A stretch of 64,000 nucleotides of DNA from Sediminicola sp035798135. GTDB lineage: Bacteria > Bacteroidota > Bacteroidia > Flavobacteriales > Flavobacteriaceae. Below the pieces are notes generated by a model. That model did not search any database, was not told the DNA's origin, and saw nothing but the letters and a program-made list of their open reading frames with translations. Both the position numbers and the translations under genes were made by a program. Shown here piece by piece: positions 25,556 through 35,236 of the stretch (position 1 is the stretch's first letter; the number at the start of each line of letters is the position of its first letter). The stretch is taken from assembly GCA_035798135.1 (NCBI GenBank), contig JAPFBR010000001.1:310001-374000 (forward strand), given 5' to 3'.

Positions 25556-27392
25556 AAAGGATTTCTTTCTCAGTCTTATAATTAATGGTAACCCTTGTTC
25601 CCTTTCCCTGGACTGAGTTTATGAACAATCGCCCATTGATATAACTCATTCTTTCTCTCATAAAAAACAGGCCCATTCCTCCTTCGCTACTATTTTCAGG
25701 TTTGTTCTCTAGTATGGAATCATCAAACCCTTTTCCATCGTCATCAATGACCACACTTAAAATTCCATCACTAAAGTTAATGGTCACTAATATATAATTG
25801 GCCTCGGCGTACTTTATTGCATTATTCACCGCTTCTTGGGTAACCCTATAAATATTGGTTTCTGCCAAAGAATTGAACCTAATGTTCTCTTCCGATTTAT
25901 TTTCGAACAAAATGTTCTTCCCTGTTAATTTAGTTAGCTCTGTAGCCATTTTTTGAAGGGCTGGAAATATCCCATGATCGCTAAGTTCAGGAGGGGTTAG
26001 GTTAAAGGTAGCAGTTCTAACTCCCTTAATCAAATCTGTGGCCAAGGTTTTTATATAGGCGATTTTTTCGGCTGTTTTTTCACTGTTTTCCAAATTTATG
26101 GACTCAATATTGAATTTGAGGGCGGTTAACATTTGGCCGATGCCATCATGGATATCCTTGGCAATTCGTTTGCGCTCCTCTTCCTGCCCTTCCACAATCT
26201 GACTTGCCTGTAATTGTTTCTGCTTGATGCTTTCCTCGTACTTTTCCTTGGTCAACTGCTCTATTTTGAGCTGGTTCCTTTTACGTTCCGTAATATCGGA
26301 ACACAAGATCAAAATACTTTGTTTTACTGCAGATTGCAACATTGGGATGATGGACATGTCTAACCATAGATCATCCCCATTTTTGGTCTTTACTTTGATC
26401 TCTTCTGAACGAAGCTGCTGTCTTTTGCTTTTTAAAATTTCTTTGAGGTATTGTTGTTGCCCTTCGTCTACCGTTAAAATCTCTGACAGTGGTTTATTAA
26501 GATCCTCTTTTTCACATCCAAGGAGTTCCAAAAACTTTTTGCTCATAAAAACAACACTCCCATCATTCTTTGCACTTGCAAACAAAGCCGCGTTATCTAT
26601 GACAAAATTCAGTTCCTGTAACTCTAGAAGCGATTTTTCCTTTTCCTGAAACAATTTTTCTTTTTCCTTGGAGTGTTCTTCCGATCTAAATTGACTCTCC
26701 ATTAGGTTTTTGATCGTCTTACGAATCTGAACGGACAATGGCCTAAAAATAAATAACATTTCCAACAATAAAATCAGCAAGGAAAAACCCAACAACAAAT
26801 ACTCCTTGTATTTTAAATTTTGCAGTTGCATCTTACTGCGCTGGTCATACTCATTTACCATGGTATCCATTAATTCCAAAAATGTGCGCTCATGTTGGAG
26901 TAATATGGCCAGATCCTCTTTATAGCGATCGGAAAATGCATCATCAGCAACTCCAGATTGGGACAGAACATCTTCCGCTGCCTCTACCATGGCAGTATGG
27001 TGCGGAGCTATTTTACTGAAAAGCGCCAAAACATCCGGGTTCTCCTCCACCTTTAAACCCATGGAATCATTCCCAAATTGGAGCGCCTTATGGGATGTGG
27101 TCCAAACATATAAAGTTTGTTTTAAATCCCCTAGTACGGATTCTTGAGACACAACCCCTTGGGGTTCCTTGAGCAGCAAGATCTCTTTGACCAGTTTTTG
27201 ACTATAGGCACGTTGCCTTCCGGCTACGTTGATAATTCTGGAATCATCCAATTGGGAATTTAAATGTCTTTGGATAAGAATTTGGGCACTAATTATGGTG
27301 AGCGCAATGCCTGCCAAGGCTAGGACATACCATTTTCGCATTCTTTGAAAGGTGGCGGTATCTAAAGGTTGTTGAAACTTATCGCTTTTCAT
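25542..27392 (-). CDS. NarX-like nitrate/nitrite sensor histidine kinase with PAS domain
   Basis: 616 residues. TM1 is about 21-41 and TM2 about 198-216. Just after TM1 comes D-D-S-R-I-I-N-V-A-G-R-Q-R (49-61), closely resembling the P-box of NarX/NarQ that binds nitrate in the periplasm; the whole periplasmic helical domain is PilJ/NarX-like. After a coiled coil, a PAS domain spans about 260-370. The HisKA_3 phosphoacceptor is H415 (AKDIHDGIGQML), with a HATPase_c domain at the end (DDDGKGFDDS, GGMGLFFMRERM). The cognate regulator is probably the NarL-type protein at 35237. It lies inside the nirBD operon. Confidence 0.9.
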   Translation of the reverse strand: MKSDKFQQPLDTATFQRMRKWYVLALAGIALTIISAQILIQRHLNSQLDDSRIINVAGRQRAYSQKLVKEILLLKEPQGVVSQESVLGDLKQTLYVWTTSHKALQFGNDSMGLKVEENPDVLALFSKIAPHHTAMVEAAEDVLSQSGVADDAFSDRYKEDLAILLQHERTFLELMDTMVNEYDQRSKMQLQNLKYKEYLLLGFSLLILLLEMLFIFRPLSVQIRKTIKNLMESQFRSEEHSKEKEKLFQEKEKSLLELQELNFVIDNAALFASAKNDGSVVFMSKKFLELLGCEKEDLNKPLSEILTVDEGQQQYLKEILKSKRQQLRSEEIKVKTKNGDDLWLDMSIIPMLQSAVKQSILILCSDITERKRNQLKIEQLTKEKYEESIKQKQLQASQIVEGQEEERKRIAKDIHDGIGQMLTALKFNIESINLENSEKTAEKIAYIKTLATDLIKGVRTATFNLTPPELSDHGIFPALQKMATELTKLTGKNILFENKSEENIRFNSLAETNIYRVTQEAVNNAIKYAEANYILVTINFSDGILSVVIDDDGKGFDDSILENKPENSSEGGMGLFFMRERMSYINGRLFINSVQGKGTRVTINYKTEKEILYGAK

Positions 27393-27498
27393 TCAAATCT
27401 GTTTTCCTAACTGAAAGCATTTTTTTTATCATTCGATGGCCAGTAACTTCTAATGTACAGGATTATGCTTGATGTACCCAATTGATTGCAATTGGCCA

Positions 27499-28089
27499 CT
27501 ACTCCTGTAGTGCTTTTCCAACCAATGCTAAAGCACCATCGGATAAAGGTAATTTAAGTGCCTCTTGATGTCCTTTATTGGACATTTTACGCCAGGTTTT
27601 TTGAAGGATGTCTATTAGCTTTTCTTCTGAATGTTTTTCAATGAAGGGCTCAAAATAAAACTCTAAGAACACCAAACAGATAACATCCTCCAGCGTTTGG
27701 GTATCCTCATTCTTTTTTAGTTGTTTTTTCTCCAAAAGGAAGGCCACCTTGTCAATAGTATTTTGATCATATCCAACTTCCTTCAAAATCCCACTAGCTT
27801 TATCGGCGTGGAACTTTTTAAGGTTCTGCCTCCATTTCAAATACCCTACCCTGTTCATTTCATATGATTCCCTGGAAATCTCCCACCTACAAATATGTTG
27901 GCAACGTGCTGTAAGCTTTAATGGTTCAGAAGCATTTGGCGCAAATTCATTCAGCTTTTCTGTCATACGCACGGCATACAACACTTCTTTCGAATAGGAC
28001 TTCCCTTGGAATAGTTCCCTATTCGGATCTTGTTCGTTTGCTAGGTCAAAAAGCTCAAAGGCCCTTTGTATTTTATTGAAAGCTTCCAT
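27499..28089 (-). CDS. DUF4202 protein
   Basis: 196 residues from the ATG at 28089; a TTG seven codons earlier is less likely. DUF4202 is recognisable by FDLANEQDPNRE, ARCQHICRWEISRESYEMNRVGYLKWR, and FLEFYFEPFIEKHSEEKLIDILQKTWRKMS. It has HD-domain-like His/Asp residues but no proven reaction. Members are repeatedly found next to nitrite reductase genes, as here directly after nirD, so a link to nitrite assimilation is inferred from context. Confidence 0.85.
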   Translation of the reverse strand: MEAFNKIQRAFELFDLANEQDPNRELFQGKSYSKEVLYAVRMTEKLNEFAPNASEPLKLTARCQHICRWEISRESYEMNRVGYLKWRQNLKKFHADKASGILKEVGYDQNTIDKVAFLLEKKQLKKNEDTQTLEDVICLVFLEFYFEPFIEKHSEEKLIDILQKTWRKMSNKGHQEALKLPLSDGALALVGKALQE

Positions 28090-28112
28090 GCGGATATGGG
28101 TTTGTTCCAAAG

Positions 28113-28499
28113 CTATTCAGAAAAACCAATATACACAAAGCCATCCGTCACTTTTACGGGATAAATCGAAATAGCATCCAAAGTCCCATTTAAATTCTCT
28201 CCGGTTTTAAGGGAAAATGTGTTTTTGTGCAAAGGACAGGCTACTTTTGGTACACCCATATCCTCCCCGATCATTCCTCTTGACAGGACCATTTCCATTT
28301 TGTGCGGACATAGGTTTTGACAGGCATACCAAACCCCTTCCCTTGTAAAATTAAACACCGCAATCTGTTTTTCTTTATATTTTACACAAGCACCACCATT
28401 TTTGGGGAATTTGGCAACCTCGGCTGCTCTGAACCAAATAGTGACCTGATCTTCTGCAATACTCGTATAGTTTTTTAAAAGTGAATCTATCATCATCAT
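28113..28499 (-). CDS. nirD: Nitrite reductase small subunit NirD (Rieske type)
   Basis: 128 residues. It is a Rieske-like fold with C-P-H-K (CQNLCPHKMEMVLSRG) and C-P-L-H (KVACPLHKNTFSLKTG). Some NirD proteins lack the cluster ligands, but here both the CxH and CxxH pairs are kept, so a 2Fe-2S cluster is expected. It works with NirB in NADH-dependent reduction of nitrite to ammonium in the cytoplasm. It follows nirB by 43 bases. The start could be any of the first three methionines. Confidence 0.92.
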   Translation of the reverse strand: MMMIDSLLKNYTSIAEDQVTIWFRAAEVAKFPKNGGACVKYKEKQIAVFNFTREGVWYACQNLCPHKMEMVLSRGMIGEDMGVPKVACPLHKNTFSLKTGENLNGTLDAISIYPVKVTDGFVYIGFSE

Positions 28500-28542
28500 A
28501 CATTTTAAAGGTTATTGACCTGATTGCAAAAAACAATCTCCG

Positions 28543-31059
28543 TTATTTCCAAGGGGTTGGCATTTTTTGCTCCCTTAGCGAAACAAACTCTATATTGTCA
28601 TCTTCCGAATTTGAGTTTACAAAATGAGTGTATTTAGCTCTTATTTCTGGATTCTCGACAGCTTCCTTCCACTCACATTTATAGGAATCCACCAAATCCT
28701 GCATCCCTTTATCAAGTTCATCCACGATTCCCAAACAATCATTGATGACAACATCTTTCACATATTCTATACCTCCATCCAACTTATCCAACCATGCTGC
28801 TGTTCTTGTCAGCGGTTGTGCCGTTTGTATATAGAACATCAAGAATCTATCTACATATTTAATTGCAGTTTCTTTATCCACTTTTTCCGCTAATAGCAAG
28901 GCGTGTTTTGGATTGGCACCGCCATTACCACAGATGTAGATATTCCATCCACCTTCAACTGCAATAAAGCCAAAGTCTTTACCCCTTGCTTCGGCACATT
29001 CCCTAATACAACCAGATACTCCACCTTTAAATTTATGTGGGGACCGAATTCCTTTATACCTATGCTCTATTTCTATGGCAAAACTGACACTTTCATCCAT
29101 CCCATACCGACACCATGTAGATCCAACGCAACTTTTAACGGTACGAAGTGACTTCCCATAAGCCTGTCCGGTTTCAAAACCTTCGGCGATCAGCTCTTCC
29201 CAAATCAGGGGAAGCTCGTGCAATTTTGCCCCGAACATATCTATTCTTTGTCCACCGGTTATTTTGGTATACAGATCATATTTTTGTGCTATCCTTCCCA
29301 TTGCAATCATTTGCTTGGGAGTGATTTCCCCTGCTGCTACCCTTGGCACCACGGAATAAGTCCCGTTTCTCTGTATATTGGCCAAGAATCTATCATTGGA
29401 ATCCTGAATGGATTCTTGTTTGTTGGCTGTTTCGTTGTAAATACTGGCAAAAATAGAGGCACTTACCGGCTTACAGACCTCGCACCCATGTCCTTTTCCA
29501 TAGGTATCCAACAAATCATCATAATCCTGGATTCCTTTCAGTTTTACTATATCATAAAGTTCCTGTCTCGAATAGGCAAAATGTTCACAAATAGTTTCTT
29601 TCACCACTTTCCCCAATGATTTTAAGGTCTCCTTTACCAGGTCATCTACCATGGGCTTACACCCGCCGCAGCCTGTAGTTGCCTTGGTGGCTTTTGAAAT
29701 AGCTTTTAAGGTCTCATTTCCGTCCTCCTTAACGGAACAGCAGATTTTTCCTTTGGTTACCGCCTCACAGGAACACACCACAGCTGTATCGGGAAGATCC
29801 ATGGCACTTCCAAAGGAAACATCTTCCCCTCCCCGGCTCCCTAGGATTAAATTTTCAGGATTCTTAGGTAATGGCATTTCATTTAGGTACATCTGCAAGA
29901 GCATATTGTAATCCTTGGCGTCCCCAACCAATATACCCCCCAACAACCTTTTACCGTCATGGGTCACATTGATCCTTTTATATAAGCTTTCTGTTTTATT
30001 TTCAAAAATGATGGAATGCCCTTTTTCTGGTGGCATAAATGGCTCCCCAAAACTGGCAACATCCACCCCAATCAATTTTAATTTGGTTGACATATCTATT
30101 TCTGCTGCCATTAAAGTCGATGTATCCCCCAATATTTGAGCTACAGCCACTCCGGCCATTTCATATCCCGGAGCCACCAGACCATAGATCATTTGATTGT
30201 ACAGGGCGATTTCACCAATGGCAAAAATATTGGGGTCAGAGGTCTTCATTTTATTATCCACTATGATGCCACCCCTTGTTCCCATGGTTAGGCCACAGCT
30301 TTTCCCCAATTCATCCCGTGGTCTAATCCCTGCGGAAATCACCAACATATCCACTTCCAACAAATCATCCTCCCCAAATTCCATCCCGGTTATTTGTCCG
30401 TTGCCCAAAATCTGATTGGTAGCTTTACTTAGATGTATATTGATTCCCATGGACACCAACTTCACCTGCAATACTTTGCTACTTCTTGTATCCAATTGTC
30501 TTGGCATCAATTTAGGTGCAAATTCGACAACATGTGGCTCCAGTCCCATATCCATTACCGCCTTTGCCGCTTCCAATCCAAGCAAACCTCCACCTAAAAT
30601 TGCTGCTTTGGGCGATTTTACTGTTTTCTTGATTTTCTGGGCATAGGCCAAGGTTTCTTCCAGATCCTCAATGGTCCTGTATACAAAGACACCTTCTTTA
30701 TCCACCCCATTAATGGAAGGAACAAAAGGCGTTGATCCAGTGGCCAAAACCAAATAATCGTAGGAAAGTGTTTTCTCACTCAAGGTGGTAATGGTCTTGG
30801 AATTTCTATGGATATCAGTTACCCGCTCGTTTGTATAAAGTTGAATTCCATTATCCTCATACCACGATCTTGGAGCCAAGGACAATCGTTCTGCATCCGC
30901 ATTTTCAAAAAACTCACTTAAATGAACCCTATCGTATGCCACTCTTGGCTCTTCTCCAAATACAATCAGTTGGTAAGCCTCTTTATCGGCCTTGTCCACA
31001 AATTTTTCGCAAAACTTGTACCCCACCATTCCATTTCCAACAACTATAACCGTCTTCAT
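28543..31059 (-). CDS. nirB: Assimilatory nitrite reductase large subunit NirB
   Basis: 838 residues. FAD domain from residue 1 (VIVVGNGMVGYKF), NAD-binding AILGGGLLGLEAAK near 150, and a BFD 2Fe-2S domain near 430-480 (VCSCEAVTKGKICC, TGCGGCKPMV). A second cysteine-bearing BFD-like segment follows near 490-545 (CEHFAYS, CEVCKPV). The siroheme/4Fe-4S core has C-x5-C (CVGSTWC, near 643) and C-x3-C (CIREC, near 683). It reduces nitrite to ammonium with NADH. It heads the leftward operon; a TACGTA cluster lies in front and the start codon itself overlaps one TACGTA. Confidence 0.94.
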   Translation of the reverse strand: MKTVIVVGNGMVGYKFCEKFVDKADKEAYQLIVFGEEPRVAYDRVHLSEFFENADAERLSLAPRSWYEDNGIQLYTNERVTDIHRNSKTITTLSEKTLSYDYLVLATGSTPFVPSINGVDKEGVFVYRTIEDLEETLAYAQKIKKTVKSPKAAILGGGLLGLEAAKAVMDMGLEPHVVEFAPKLMPRQLDTRSSKVLQVKLVSMGINIHLSKATNQILGNGQITGMEFGEDDLLEVDMLVISAGIRPRDELGKSCGLTMGTRGGIIVDNKMKTSDPNIFAIGEIALYNQMIYGLVAPGYEMAGVAVAQILGDTSTLMAAEIDMSTKLKLIGVDVASFGEPFMPPEKGHSIIFENKTESLYKRINVTHDGKRLLGGILVGDAKDYNMLLQMYLNEMPLPKNPENLILGSRGGEDVSFGSAMDLPDTAVVCSCEAVTKGKICCSVKEDGNETLKAISKATKATTGCGGCKPMVDDLVKETLKSLGKVVKETICEHFAYSRQELYDIVKLKGIQDYDDLLDTYGKGHGCEVCKPVSASIFASIYNETANKQESIQDSNDRFLANIQRNGTYSVVPRVAAGEITPKQMIAMGRIAQKYDLYTKITGGQRIDMFGAKLHELPLIWEELIAEGFETGQAYGKSLRTVKSCVGSTWCRYGMDESVSFAIEIEHRYKGIRSPHKFKGGVSGCIRECAEARGKDFGFIAVEGGWNIYICGNGGANPKHALLLAEKVDKETAIKYVDRFLMFYIQTAQPLTRTAAWLDKLDGGIEYVKDVVINDCLGIVDELDKGMQDLVDSYKCEWKEAVENPEIRAKYTHFVNSNSEDDNIEFVSLREQKMPTPWK

Positions 31060-31145
31060 ACGTATTGTTTTAGGTATTACAAGGCAATATTACGTATTAT
31101 TACGTATAATAATACTATTTATTTAAAAATAAATACGTAGTTTTG
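31059..31145. promoter_or_regulatory. nirB-cobA divergent promoter with four TACGTA sites
   Basis: TACGTA occurs at 31059-31064, 31091-31096, 31101-31106 and 31134-31139. The middle pair forms TACGTATTATTACGTA, a near-palindrome in the 7-2-7 layout of NarL/NarP sites. The rightward -7 box for cobA is TAGTTTTG (31138-31145), overlapping the last TACGTA, and there is no TTG at the -33 position. Likely a NarL-type control region for both directions. Confidence 0.65.
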
Positions 31146-31185
31146 CTGAGGATTCAATAAATGTTCTCCTTTAAAATTCAAGATT

Positions 31186-31959
31186 ATGAGCTTATCTAAA
31201 GTCCCAACAGTAAGTTTAGTAGGTGCAGGACCAGGCAGCAGCGACCTGATTACAGTGCGGGGGTTACGCACCTTACAAAAGGCCGATGTCATCTTATATG
31301 ATGCCCTAATCAGTGCAGAATTGTTGAAGGAAGTTGATAAAAATATTCCAAAAATTTATGTAGGTAAACGATGTGGCGAGCATTCCTTTACTCAGGACGA
31401 CATTAACAGGATCATTGTAGAGAAAGCGTATACCTATGGTCATGTAGTCCGGTTAAAGGGAGGTGATCCTTTCGTTTTTGGTCGGGCGAGCGAGGAAATA
31501 GAATATGTGGAATCTTTTGGTATTCCAATCGCGGTAATTCCCGGAGTCACGAGTGCCATTGCAGTTCCTGCCAGTCAAGGAATTCCCTTGACACGAAGAG
31601 GGATAAGCAGTAGTTTCTGGGTAATGACCGCCACGAGAAGGGACGGGTCATTTTCTGATGATCTATCGTTGGCAGCTCAGTCTTCAGCTACAATAGTCAT
31701 ATTAATGGGGGTTCGAAAATTAAAGGCTATTGCAGAAGAAGTAAGCAAATACAGGAAAAGTTATACTCCCATTGCCCTAATACAGAACGGCACCTTGGAA
31801 AAGGAATCCTGTATAACGGGAACCTTGCTCGGAACCGAAGCAATGATACGGCAAATAGACCCTGCACTTCCAGGAATAATTGTCATTGGCGACGTGGTTG
31901 CCGAACACCCTTCATTTTTTGATGAAGAACTGCAACGGGTACTTCATTCCAATCTTTAA
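31186..31959 (+). CDS. cobA: Uroporphyrinogen-III C-methyltransferase
   Basis: 257 residues of the SUMT family: VSLVGAGPGSSDLITVRGLRTL at the start, YDALIS, VRLKGGDPFVFGRASEE, IPVIPGVTSAI-type motif (AVIPGVTSAIAVPASQGIPLTRRG) and a C-terminal GTLLGTEAM. It makes precorrin-2 by double SAM methylation, feeding the Met8-like gene at 24917 for siroheme. It is divergent from nirB, sharing its promoter region. Confidence 0.93.
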   Translation: MSLSKVPTVSLVGAGPGSSDLITVRGLRTLQKADVILYDALISAELLKEVDKNIPKIYVGKRCGEHSFTQDDINRIIVEKAYTYGHVVRLKGGDPFVFGRASEEIEYVESFGIPIAVIPGVTSAIAVPASQGIPLTRRGISSSFWVMTATRRDGSFSDDLSLAAQSSATIVILMGVRKLKAIAEEVSKYRKSYTPIALIQNGTLEKESCITGTLLGTEAMIRQIDPALPGIIVIGDVVAEHPSFFDEELQRVLHSNL

Positions 31960-32181
31960 TTAAGTTTCTCATTCCTTTATAATGGAATAGCAAATGCCTA
32001 ATCTGTCATATGGGTCATAATTTTGCCTTCACCAAAGTGCTTAGGATTTCTGTTTGAACCTGAATATATGATTTCCCGCGCCTTTGCATAAACACCATGG
32101 GCATCAATCCCATAATTAATGCTTATCCATTTTTAAAATCCCATAAGATACAAGTCGTTATTTCTTCTATTTCGTAAAACA
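31960..32181. other. Gene-free stretch between cobA and the nitrate transporter
   Basis: No convincing open frame or RNA. A weak 5-bp stem at about 31970-31988 may follow cobA. The regulatory part starts at 32182. Confidence 0.5.
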
Positions 32182-32243
32182 TACGTATTTAAATCACTTT
32201 TTTTATTAAAATACGTATTAATACGTATTTGTACTTATTTTTG
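32182..32243 (+). promoter_or_regulatory. Nitrate transporter promoter with perfect 7-2-7 palindrome
   Basis: TACGTA at 32182-32187, 32212-32217 and 32222-32227; the last two form TACGTATTAATACGTA (32212-32227), an exact 16-bp palindrome in NarL/NarP 7-2-7 geometry (TACGTAT-TA-ATACGTA). Each arm matches the NarL heptamer TACYYMT in six of seven positions. The -7 box is TATTTTTG (32236-32243), and a -33 TTG is missing, which fits activator dependence. Confidence 0.7.
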
Positions 32244-32285
32244 ACACTACAATATATACTGAAGTAGAACATAACTTACAACACC

Positions 32286-33692
32286 ATGAAATCAACTGTA
32301 TCAGAAAAAGCAACAAAGCTTGAATTATTGAACTTGAAGAGCATTCCCATGCGTACCTTTTGGATAACGTCCATTTCCTTTTTTGTATGCTTCTTCGCCT
32401 GGTTTGGAATTGTTCCGTTCATGCCAGATGTCGTAAAGGATTTAGGCCTAACCCCTGCACAGAAATGGAATTCAATCATCTTGGCCGTATCAGGAACCAT
32501 ATTCGCCAGATTATTAATAGGTAAATTATGCGATAAATATGGTCCAAGACTTTGTTATACCTATTTACTTGTTCTTGGCGCCATACCTGTAATTCTTTTG
32601 GGGTTTGTACAAACACCCCTTCAATTTTTGATATGCCGATTGTTTATCGGTTTTATAGGGGCGTCGTTTGTGATCACCCAATTCCACACCTCCATTATGT
32701 TCGCCCCAAAAATAGTGGGCACTGCCAATGCCACTTCCGCAGGATGGGGTAATTTAGGTGGCGGGGCCAACAGATTAGGCATGCCATTAATTGCTGCAGC
32801 CGTTATTAGTTTTGGTGTCGCAGAAGATATCGCATGGCGGTATTCCATGGTGATAGCAGGATTTCTATGTCTAACCATGGGCCTTGTCTATTACTTTTTT
32901 ACACAGGATACCCCAAAAGGTAATTTTGCTGAACTTAAAAAATCCGGAGAAATGCCCATGCTAAAAAAAGATGAAGTCTCCTTTATCACCACCTTAAAAG
33001 ACTATAGGGTATGGATTCTTTTCTTTGTCTATGCGGCATGTTTTGGAATGGAGCTGACGGTTTATGGCACCATGGACGACTATCTGCAGAATAGATTTGG
33101 TTTGGATCGTAGCACAGCAGGAAACTTAGTACTGTCCTTTGCCTTGATGAACATTTTTGCAAGAACATTGGGGGGTTATTTTGGTGACCTTTTTGGAAAA
33201 CTGAAAGGACTCCGGGGAAGAGTCATTTTCTTAGCCTTGATCTTGGCCGCTGAGGGAGCAATGTTGTCACTATTCTCCATCACTACAAGTTTGGTCGTTG
33301 GAATGATCTTCCTTATTGCTTTCAGTCTAACCGTTCAAATGGCCGAAGGAGCTACTTTTTCTGTAGTGCCTTTTATCAATAAAAAAGCCATTGGTTCCAT
33401 TTCTGGAATCGTTGGAGCCGGAGGAAATGTGGGTGCTTTTTTAGCGGCCCTATTTTTAAAATCGAAATCGGCAGTTGCAGAGAGTGCGGCTATAAGTTCA
33501 AATAGTGAATTTGGGGCACAAGTCATAAAGGCGGCCCAAAATTCAGCGGCTGCCTCAGCTGTATCAAGTGGTTATTTTCTAATAGGAGGCTTTGTAGTAG
33601 TATCGGCCCTATTGGCTATGACCATTAAGTTTGCTGTTGCTGAAGAAGAAGTTGAGGTCCGTGCTATGCAATATTCAGCAGGGGATAAATAA
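32286..33692 (+). CDS. NarK/NasA-family nitrate/nitrite transporter
   Basis: 468 residues of the major facilitator superfamily with about twelve membrane segments. The nitrate signature motifs are present: NS1 as GWGNLGGGANRLGMP near residue 155 and NS2 as GIVGAGGNVGAFLAAL near 375. It brings nitrate into the cytoplasm for the reductase encoded downstream. It is preceded by the clearest NarL-type palindrome in the window and followed by a porin that probably provides outer-membrane passage. Confidence 0.92.
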   Translation: MKSTVSEKATKLELLNLKSIPMRTFWITSISFFVCFFAWFGIVPFMPDVVKDLGLTPAQKWNSIILAVSGTIFARLLIGKLCDKYGPRLCYTYLLVLGAIPVILLGFVQTPLQFLICRLFIGFIGASFVITQFHTSIMFAPKIVGTANATSAGWGNLGGGANRLGMPLIAAAVISFGVAEDIAWRYSMVIAGFLCLTMGLVYYFFTQDTPKGNFAELKKSGEMPMLKKDEVSFITTLKDYRVWILFFVYAACFGMELTVYGTMDDYLQNRFGLDRSTAGNLVLSFALMNIFARTLGGYFGDLFGKLKGLRGRVIFLALILAAEGAMLSLFSITTSLVVGMIFLIAFSLTVQMAEGATFSVVPFINKKAIGSISGIVGAGGNVGAFLAALFLKSKSAVAESAAISSNSEFGAQVIKAAQNSAAASAVSSGYFLIGGFVVVSALLAMTIKFAVAEEEVEVRAMQYSAGDK

Positions 33693-33824
33693 CTTTCAAA
33701 TTTGAATATGTAAACCTTTCTATACCCAGTAGTCCAATTGGGGAATGACTATAATTTGATTTTGGACTCATCCCATTGCATGGATTGTAATTATGTATTG
33801 ACCAACCTCCTTATTTATAAGATT

Positions 33825-35111
33825 ATGAAAAAACACCACCTATTAATAGGACTTTTATTTTTAACCGTACAATTGACACGTGCACAGCTTACCCTTGATG
33901 GCGAATTTCGACCTAGAACGGAATTTCGACATGGATTTGGCAATATTATTGCCGATGGAGCCGATGCTGGTTTTGGATTATCCACAAGATTGCGTCTTAA
34001 CACCGGTTATTCCGTTGACGCCTACTCCTTTTATGTTAGCCTTCAAGACGTCATGGTATGGGGAGAAAACAGACAGTTATTGCCAGATGATGAAAACAAT
34101 TCCTTCGCTATTTTTGAGGCTTGGGCAAATATCAATTTAGGTAGTGGATTTTCCACTAAAATAGGAAGGCAGACCTTGGATTATGATGACCAACGCATTT
34201 TAGGAAGTGTAGGTTGGACCCAACAAGCACGGAACCATGATGCAGCCTTATTGAAATATGGGAAATACAAGTTTCAATTGGATTTGGGATTGGCCTTTAG
34301 TCAGGATTACGACAATCCATCTGGATTCCAGTCCGTAGGTACAGCCTATAATACAACTGGCTTTTTCACCTATAAGACCATGCAATATCTTTACATTAAA
34401 CAAAGCTGGGAGAATCTATCGGGAAGCGTATTGCTCTTGAACAACGGTTTTCAAAATTTTGAAAGCGATGCCGTTACACCAGACGGGATCAGCGACCTAC
34501 AAACCATTGGCACGCATTTTAACTATAATAAAGGAAGTTTTGAAGCTGCTGTAAATGCATTTCTTCAAACTGGCGAAAGACAAGGAGCAGTAGATGTAGG
34601 TAGTGCCTACCTATTTGGCTTGGATTTAAACTATAAAGCTACTGATAAAATAGGTTTGGGTGCAGGTTTAGAAATCATAAGTGGTAATGATACCAGTACT
34701 GCAAATAATACCGAAGCATTCTTCCCTCTATATGGCACCAACCACAAGTTCAATGGATTTATGGATTATTTCTACGTAGGCAACCACGCTAATTCAATTG
34801 GATTGTTCGATGTACATGTAAGTGCCAATTTTAAACTAGGAGAAAAGTCGAGCATAATGATAAAAGCACTAAACTTCAGTGGGGAACAGGAATTACCTAG
34901 TGGTGAAAAAGCCTTGGGCACGGAGTTGGATTTAGTTTTTTCCCAAAAATTCCAGGGATACACTCTAAAGTTAGGCTATTCACAACTCTTTGCAAGTGAC
35001 GGAATGTATGAACTAAAAGGCACCACAAAGGACGCGGCCGCAAGTTCACAAAACTGGGCATGGGCAATGTTGGTAATCAAACCTAAATTTTTGAACACCA
35101 CTAAAGACTAA
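33825..35111 (+). CDS. Outer-membrane porin, alginate-export family
   Basis: 428 residues from the ATG at 33825, which starts a signal peptide (MKKHHLLIGLLFLTVQLTRA); the longer upstream frame is not conserved. The mature chain is a beta-barrel: FRPRTEFRHGFG, STRLRLNTGYSVDAYSFYVSLQDV, FSTKIGRQTLDYDDQRILGSVGW, GLDLNYKATDKIGLGAGLEIISG and a C-terminal strand ending in a hydrophobic residue pattern. Despite the family name, position between transporter and nitrate reductase suggests a nitrate/nitrite porin role. Confidence 0.82.
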   Translation: MKKHHLLIGLLFLTVQLTRAQLTLDGEFRPRTEFRHGFGNIIADGADAGFGLSTRLRLNTGYSVDAYSFYVSLQDVMVWGENRQLLPDDENNSFAIFEAWANINLGSGFSTKIGRQTLDYDDQRILGSVGWTQQARNHDAALLKYGKYKFQLDLGLAFSQDYDNPSGFQSVGTAYNTTGFFTYKTMQYLYIKQSWENLSGSVLLLNNGFQNFESDAVTPDGISDLQTIGTHFNYNKGSFEAAVNAFLQTGERQGAVDVGSAYLFGLDLNYKATDKIGLGAGLEIISGNDTSTANNTEAFFPLYGTNHKFNGFMDYFYVGNHANSIGLFDVHVSANFKLGEKSSIMIKALNFSGEQELPSGEKALGTELDLVFSQKFQGYTLKLGYSQLFASDGMYELKGTTKDAAASSQNWAWAMLVIKPKFLNTTKD

Positions 35112-35217
35112 CCAATTTATTTAGATATTGCCAAACTATCACTGTTTGCAATTGCTGACGGTGATAGTATTTTATTTATAAACTTTACCGTATGAATACT
35201 TAGTTTTATTTTTACCT

Positions 35218-35225
35218 TATATTTG
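35218..35225 (+). promoter_or_regulatory. -7 box TATATTTG for the NarL-type regulator
   Basis: An exact TAnnTTTG match 12 bases before the TTG at 35237, implying a very short leader. A partly related AATACTTAGTTTTA lies at 35195-35208, resembling the end of the transporter and reductase promoters. Confidence 0.45.
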
Positions 35226-35236
35226 TCTTATAATAA

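Noticed and set aside
29218..29619. Plus-strand frames opposite nirB
   Set aside because: Antisense to conserved BFD and siroheme regions; no independent features.
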